From assembly GCF_026914265.1 (NCBI RefSeq), contig NC_069127.1, positions 20,949,045-21,013,044 on the forward strand: a DNA stretch of 64,000 nt. The letters run 5' to 3'. The translations under genes were made by a program, and so were the position numbers. The notes below the pieces were generated by a model. That model did not search any database. It was not told the DNA's origin and saw only the letters and a list, made by a program, of their open reading frames with translations. Below, in pieces: positions 59,670 to 64,000 of this stretch. The stretch comes from Mya arenaria. Lineage: Eukaryota; Mollusca; Bivalvia; Myida; Myidae. Every line of letters starts with the position of its first letter. The first letter of the stretch is position 1.

Positions 59670-61463
59670 TTTCTGCAAACAAACCGTTGTCTCTCTGGCC
59701 GGAAGTTGACATGTCAAATGTAAAGCAGACAACAATTATAGAGTTACCAGTTATGCAGTCTGGAGTTCCTTCCCATGCTCCCCCCCCCTACACTATCGTT
59801 ATCGGGTCGTACTGTATAGACTATCATTACGCAGGGAACCACGCAACCAGTTATGTTTCAAAATAAGCATTGACTGCAACGTAATACTAAAATTAAAGGT
59901 AACACAGGAACTAGAAAAATGTCTTCAACAGTTTCTATGAAGTACGGAGAATGTTCAAAAAGAGACATATGCATCCGTTTCAATTAGCGCGGCTAGCGCA
60001 TCCATGTCCATGCTTGATGTAGTGACAAATTTCTATTCGTGACTTGTTTGAAAAGACGGTGTATGAGTCCAGATAACGGAATAAGCCTTTCCAACTTGTC
60101 TTATTTCTAGTGTGAATCTACATGAAGTACACAATGTAAGTAATTTTACTGATTACAAATACAAAATAAAGGTTTAGTTTTTAAACCAAAAGCATTTATA
60201 GTTTTTTTTATTTAAGAAAATACACACACGTTTTCTTTTCCTGTGTACTACGTTTGATACGACCCAATTGTAACTAAGGTAGTTAAGAATTCTTCATATT
60301 GAAGCTCTTTAAAATTGAGAACAAAACTTGTCGGAAAGGACCGGGAAAGATAAAAAAACAGCAATCGAGTGACCCAATGACTGGACACCTCTTTAGGATG
60401 AAGACACTCGTTGGAAGACGGCGTACGTGTACATTAACGGCAGTGGACGGGGTTTGCCGACGATGGTTATTCCTCCGGTCTGTATATCATTATGCTATAG
60501 TAATTTTCAAAATACAGAACATAACATAATAAACAAACTCTTCTATACAAAGTTAATATACGCACCATATATTTTACAGGAATGTTAACCGCATAATAAA
60601 CTATATCAAAGCGATACCATGTTAGCAATATGATTTCCTACCTAATAAGTTGTTCATATCATTCTTCCAGGAAGCATTCAGACAGCCTTTTTTATTGTAC
60701 AGAAGCGAAAACCAGAGATGCCTTGTCCCGATACTTCAAATATGGGCCAGAAAAAGCCGGGCAAGGAGATAAAACTTGGAACAACGACTAAGGCCAGAGG
60801 ATAATGAGCAGGGTGCAGGAACTATTACTGTTTTTAATATTTAATATGAAATTATTGCCCTTTTTGTTTTTATACAAACTTACTAAAAGTTTGTCCTAAG
60901 AATATTTCTTAAACTTATTGAAGGAAATAACACATTACCATATCCATACTTGTTGTTTTACACTCTCCATTGATATGATTTTCTTGTTTAATTTTTCAAA
61001 TAGGTATATTTTAAACATACGTTAAAACCATTAATTAAGTGATATGTCTATCACACTTTCAGCATTTCGATAACGACTTCTTACAATTATTTTTCTTCAA
61101 ATTATGTTTGATATTTCTTACCATCCAACTATTGTGTTACCGTGACGTGATCTCGGTAAACATCATCCGGAGTGTTTTGATAATATGGTTCAATGCGACT
61201 AATGGTACCACAAATATTGTGTAAATGCGCCGCTTGACGTTTCGCAAATGCCGAGTATACGTGTGATCTTTGTAAATAAATTTAACAGAAATTAGTCAAA
61301 TAAGGCATAGTTAACTATGAACTGATATATATGTTAGTTATTATTTCCGTAATTATTTATACGATATATATAATCCCCGAGTGATTTCTTCATTCAAAAT
61401 TATTTCATAATTGCGCCATGTGTGACACGTCTTTTATGTAATTAAGTTTACATTTTTATGTAT
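59670..61463. other. no gene supported
   Basis: The first few hundred bases should hold the promoter of the TMEM35-like gene. A plus-strand exon-like piece follows ATTCTTCCAG at 60670 and ends in a stop within about 110 bases (EAFRQPFLLYRSENQRC), but no partner exon was secured. Confidence 0.3.
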
Positions 61464-61840
61464 TGTAACGTGCAACGTCAAACAACACCAGATAGCCGAG
61501 CTTTCTGGCGTAATGAAACAAACACCAACATATCCCTTCAGGGAAAAGCATGCTCGACCCTGAAGGGGTCCACTAGTCTTTATCTACACTAACTTCTCTA
61601 TTCTCACAGATCCCGGGCTTTGCTAATTTGCATATTACCAACCAAGTTTACATCCGGTTTGAACGTACTTCCGTTTTAACGGAACGTTATTATGATCGCA
61701 CATCCGCCGCCTACCGCGGACCGTTACATTACTTTCCCCTCCGAGAAGACTCGTCCCGAGTCTTGGTCTGGGACTCTTAAGGGTAAGGCAACTCCGTTCT
61801 GGCAGTTTTCATCATCCCACCGCTGCCACCATTTGTAACG
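61464..61840 (-). mobile_element. LTR retrotransposon remnant (fossil)
   Basis: One terminal repeat of 265 bp is seen at 61464-61728, with TGTAACG and CGTTACA ends. On the minus strand a purine tract (GGAGGGGAAAG) lies just before it, as the polypurine tract before a 3' LTR. About 100 bp further upstream is GGTGGCAGCGGTGGGAT, like a primer-binding site, just after another CGTTACA end at 61834. Only fragments of internal sequence remain and it has no genes, so it is an old, heavily deleted copy or a miniature LTR element. The family is probably Ty3-like, tentatively. Confidence 0.55.
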
Positions 61841-62220
61841 TGCGCCGCCAACTAAACATTTCTTCACTATTTCCAAATGTCATCATGTTATTTTTGTTAA
61901 TAATGACACTTAATAAATGAATCCAAAGTTTGTTTGTTTAATTAATGACACTTGAGCTCCCGCAATAGGGCCAATAACACTTTTCCATATATGTCTATAC
62001 TGGCTGCTCAAATCGCTGCGTTTTCCTTATATGTTTATATTGGCTGCGTAAATCGCTGCGTTTTGTACCGACCCATCGGAAAGTGATACCGGCGGTACCG
62101 GGTACCAGGTTTTAGCATCACTACTGACATTGTTAATGATTTCGGATGCTGCATATATTTCAATAATTAATTTAAAATCGCTTGCTTTGCCAATCTCGAC
62201 TGTGTCATTCGAAAGCTGCA
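61841..62220 (+). promoter_or_regulatory. upstream region of the LANCL3-like gene
   Basis: A short duplicated phrase, GGCTGC.CAAATCGCTGCGTT (62004-62024 and 62043-62064), and a GGTACC-rich piece lie within 220 bp of the start codon. No TATA box is obvious. Confidence 0.25.
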
Positions 62221-62742
62221 ATGAGATTTTTTGAGAATAAGTTCCCTGAGTATAAAGAAGATGTCAAGGTTGTGATTGATGTCTCAAAATGGATGCCTCA
62301 AGTCTGTCAAATTGCAGAATCCATTTTGCAAGGGATGCCTGCAACCCTTGAAAACTGTGATGGTGGACTGTACGTTGGTAATGCTGGAATCGCTTACATG
62401 TTTTATTATCTTGCACAAAATGAAGCCTTCAAAGACATGCGCTCAATATTTTTGGAGCGTGCCATTATCTATTCTAATATTGCACAAGAACATGTGGCCG
62501 CCTCACAACAAGACAAGGCATCTTTCCTCCTTGGGGTGGCTGGTGTGCATGCAGTTTCAGGTCTGATTCATGAAAACATTGGCTCCACAAAAGATGCGTC
62601 AATTTTGTTAGATAAATTCTCATCAATAGCTGATGTTTGTACTCCAATGAACTTCCTTCGGTGTGGGTCAGATGAGCTGTTTGTTGGCAGAGCTGGTTAC
62701 CTTTGTGGCGTCATGAACTTGCACCAGAAACTTGGCAGAAAG
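62221..62742 (+). CDS. LanC-like protein 3 (LANCL3-like), first exon
   Basis: The first 174 residues of a LanC-like protein, a family with a double alpha barrel related to bacterial lanthionine cyclases; eukaryotic LANCL1/2 add glutathione to dehydroamino acids, while LANCL3 is little characterised. Markers: GGLYVGNAGIAYM (48-60), SFLLGVAGVHAV (101-112) and CGSDELFVGRAGYLC (148-162); the last is, as I remember it, the same as in vertebrate LANCL3. The zinc-binding residues lie in the C-terminal half, beyond this exon. The start at 62221 is the first ATG in the frame and fits the family's start. The exon probably ends at 62742 (AAG before GTTTTT, a weak donor); beyond it the frame stays open to 62871 but no longer resembles the family. 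Later exons are not in the window. Confidence 0.86.
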
Positions 62743-62893
62743 GTTTTTATTAATATTCTTACATGTATTTTTTTAAATTTCATTATTGTACACAGAACTG
62801 ACTCGGACAAAAGGGATATAAATATGGGCCAATTGGAAGCAAGCAGGGGGTTTGTACTAAAAGTAATTTAAAAATGCCATCCAGGCTTCTTTT

Positions 62894-63530
62894 TATGCCC
62901 CCACAAAGTGGCGGCATATAGGGTTGCCCTTGTCCGTACGTACGTCTGTCTGTCTGTACGTACGTACGTCCCGAAGATTGTTTCCGATCTAATTCTTGAA
63001 AACCGTTTGTCCAATCCTCACCAAACTTTAAACACATGTTTGTGACCATAATATCTTGATCAAGTTCGATAGTCATGGAAATCGCTTTAGTCATTTAGGA
63101 GTTACGGCCCTTTTTTGCCAAAAATACTTCAAAAATATATGTTTCCAATCTAATTCTTGAAAACTGTTTGTCCAATCCTCACCAAACTTTAAACACATGT
63201 TTGTGACCATAATATCTTGATCAAGTTCGATAGTCATGGAAATCGCTTTAGTCATTTAGGAGTTACGGCCCTTTTTTGCCAAAAATACTTCAAAAATATA
63301 TGTTTCCAATCTAATTCTTGAAAAGTATGTGTCCAATGTGGATCCAACAAGTTTTTTCCTGCCTGAATGGCGCCATATAACCTATACAGTCTTGCGATGC
63401 CGTAAAACCCAACTCAACTCAACTTATCCTATATGTGCAGATTATCCTGAATAATCATTATGGCTTATTTTCTGTGACAAAAAATCGAAGTGGGGGCATC
63501 CGTGTCCTATGGACACATTTCTAGTTTAAT
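62894..63530 (+). repeat. dispersed repeat with inverted GCCCCCAC ends and a tandem unit of about 180 bp
   Basis: Starts TATGCCCCCACAAAGTGG and ends GTGGGGGCATCCGTG, with GTACGTACGTCTGTCTGTCT near the left end. Inside, 62970-63135 repeats at 63146-63310 almost exactly (ATCTAATTCTTGAAAAC, CCTCACCAAACTTTAAACAC, GAGTTACGGCCCTTTTTTGC). It is in the first intron of the LANCL3-like gene. Confidence 0.85.
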
Positions 63531-64000
63531 GATGTTCAGTCCAGGCTAAATTTCATTAAAAACAGAAGCCTGGACGGCATTTTAGAATTACTAGGGGTTT
63601 GGGGTTTGATTATAATTACTTGGAAATAAACTTTTCTATGATTGTGGTATGTTTGTGCCAATATAAGTTAGTGGCTAGTGCCTTAGTGTTCTACTTGTGC
63701 ATGAAAGGGATTAAGAATTTTGGTGAGTCAAGAGGTCAACAACAGTATACTGTCCAGTCTGAGGATTTTGGGACAAATTACAGCAGAGTGGGGATAAGAT
63801 GTCACTGAACCCACTTGCCCATATCAAGAGAGTTTGCATGTTGTCTGGGCTCGCTAGCTCAGTTGGAAGAGCACTTGACATGATATGTCTTTAAAATATT
63901 CAGAAAAACCAACATTTGAATACATAATAAAATCCAGCTTAATATGGGCCTTTAACATTGAAATTATACCACTTGCACAGACCATACACAGTAAGATGTA
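63531..64000 (+). other. LANCL3-like intron sequence, no exon seen
   Basis: Apart from the tRNA-like fragment, nothing is recognised. A short frame at 63599-63808 has no LanC motifs. Confidence 0.3.
63846..63885 (+). mobile_element. truncated tRNA-like SINE head
   Basis: GCTCGCTAGCTCAGTTGGAA and GAGCACTTGACATGATA resemble the 5' half of a tRNA (A box present). No B box follows, so it is a fragment. Confidence 0.45.

Noticed and set aside
60670-60790. Plus-strand coding exon after ATTCTTCCAG
   Set aside because: No second exon in phase was found and the short product resembles nothing known.

Overview
The window looks like nuclear DNA of a bivalve mollusc, probably a heterodont clam or mussel. 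That assignment is inference from three things: AT-rich introns with GT-AG junctions, C1q-domain genes of the short secreted type common in bivalves, and many dispersed repeats (tRNA-derived SINEs, MITEs, foldback elements, GTCCG-rich repeats) of kinds I associate with bivalve genomes. No database was searched.

Layout. 0.1-2.2 kb: the 5' half of a cyclin B gene on the minus strand, running off the left edge. 3.2-16.8 kb: no convincing gene, apart from one weak spliced-transcript candidate; it holds an exact 233-bp duplication, a 437-bp MITE with a relative, and long unique stretches. 16.8-17.7 kb: a single-exon Olig-family bHLH gene (minus). 19.9-20.2 kb: a 33-bp minisatellite. 20.6-23.0 kb: a three-exon gene for a secreted protein of a family I cannot name (plus). 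23.2-28.5 kb: a 5.3-kb satellite of about 60-bp units. 29.9-35.9 kb: a seven-exon gene (minus) for a secreted protein with two twelve-cysteine Ly6/uPAR-like domains; its exons are too short to stand out as long reading frames. 39.0-43.7 kb: a C1q gene (plus) with no visible start codon for its signal peptide and a tandem tRNA-like array in intron 1. 46.6-48.3 kb: a second copy of the unnamed secreted gene (minus). 50.5-51.6 kb: a second, intact-looking C1q gene (minus). 52.2-54.5 kb: two adjacent, related satellites. 57.1-59.7 kb: a four-exon TMEM35-family membrane protein (minus). 61.5-61.8 kb: an LTR retrotransposon remnant. 62.2 kb to the right edge: the first exon of a LANCL3-like gene (plus).

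How the genes relate. Two secreted families are each present as two copies on opposite strands (C1q and the unnamed family), and the Ly6-like gene is also secreted, so 20-52 kb looks like a patchwork of duplicated secreted, possibly immune or mucosal, genes between conserved single-copy genes (cyclin B, Olig, TMEM35-like, LANCL3-like). Much of the remainder is repeats, several of them inside introns. Most long open frames in the satellites are by-products of periods divisible by three.
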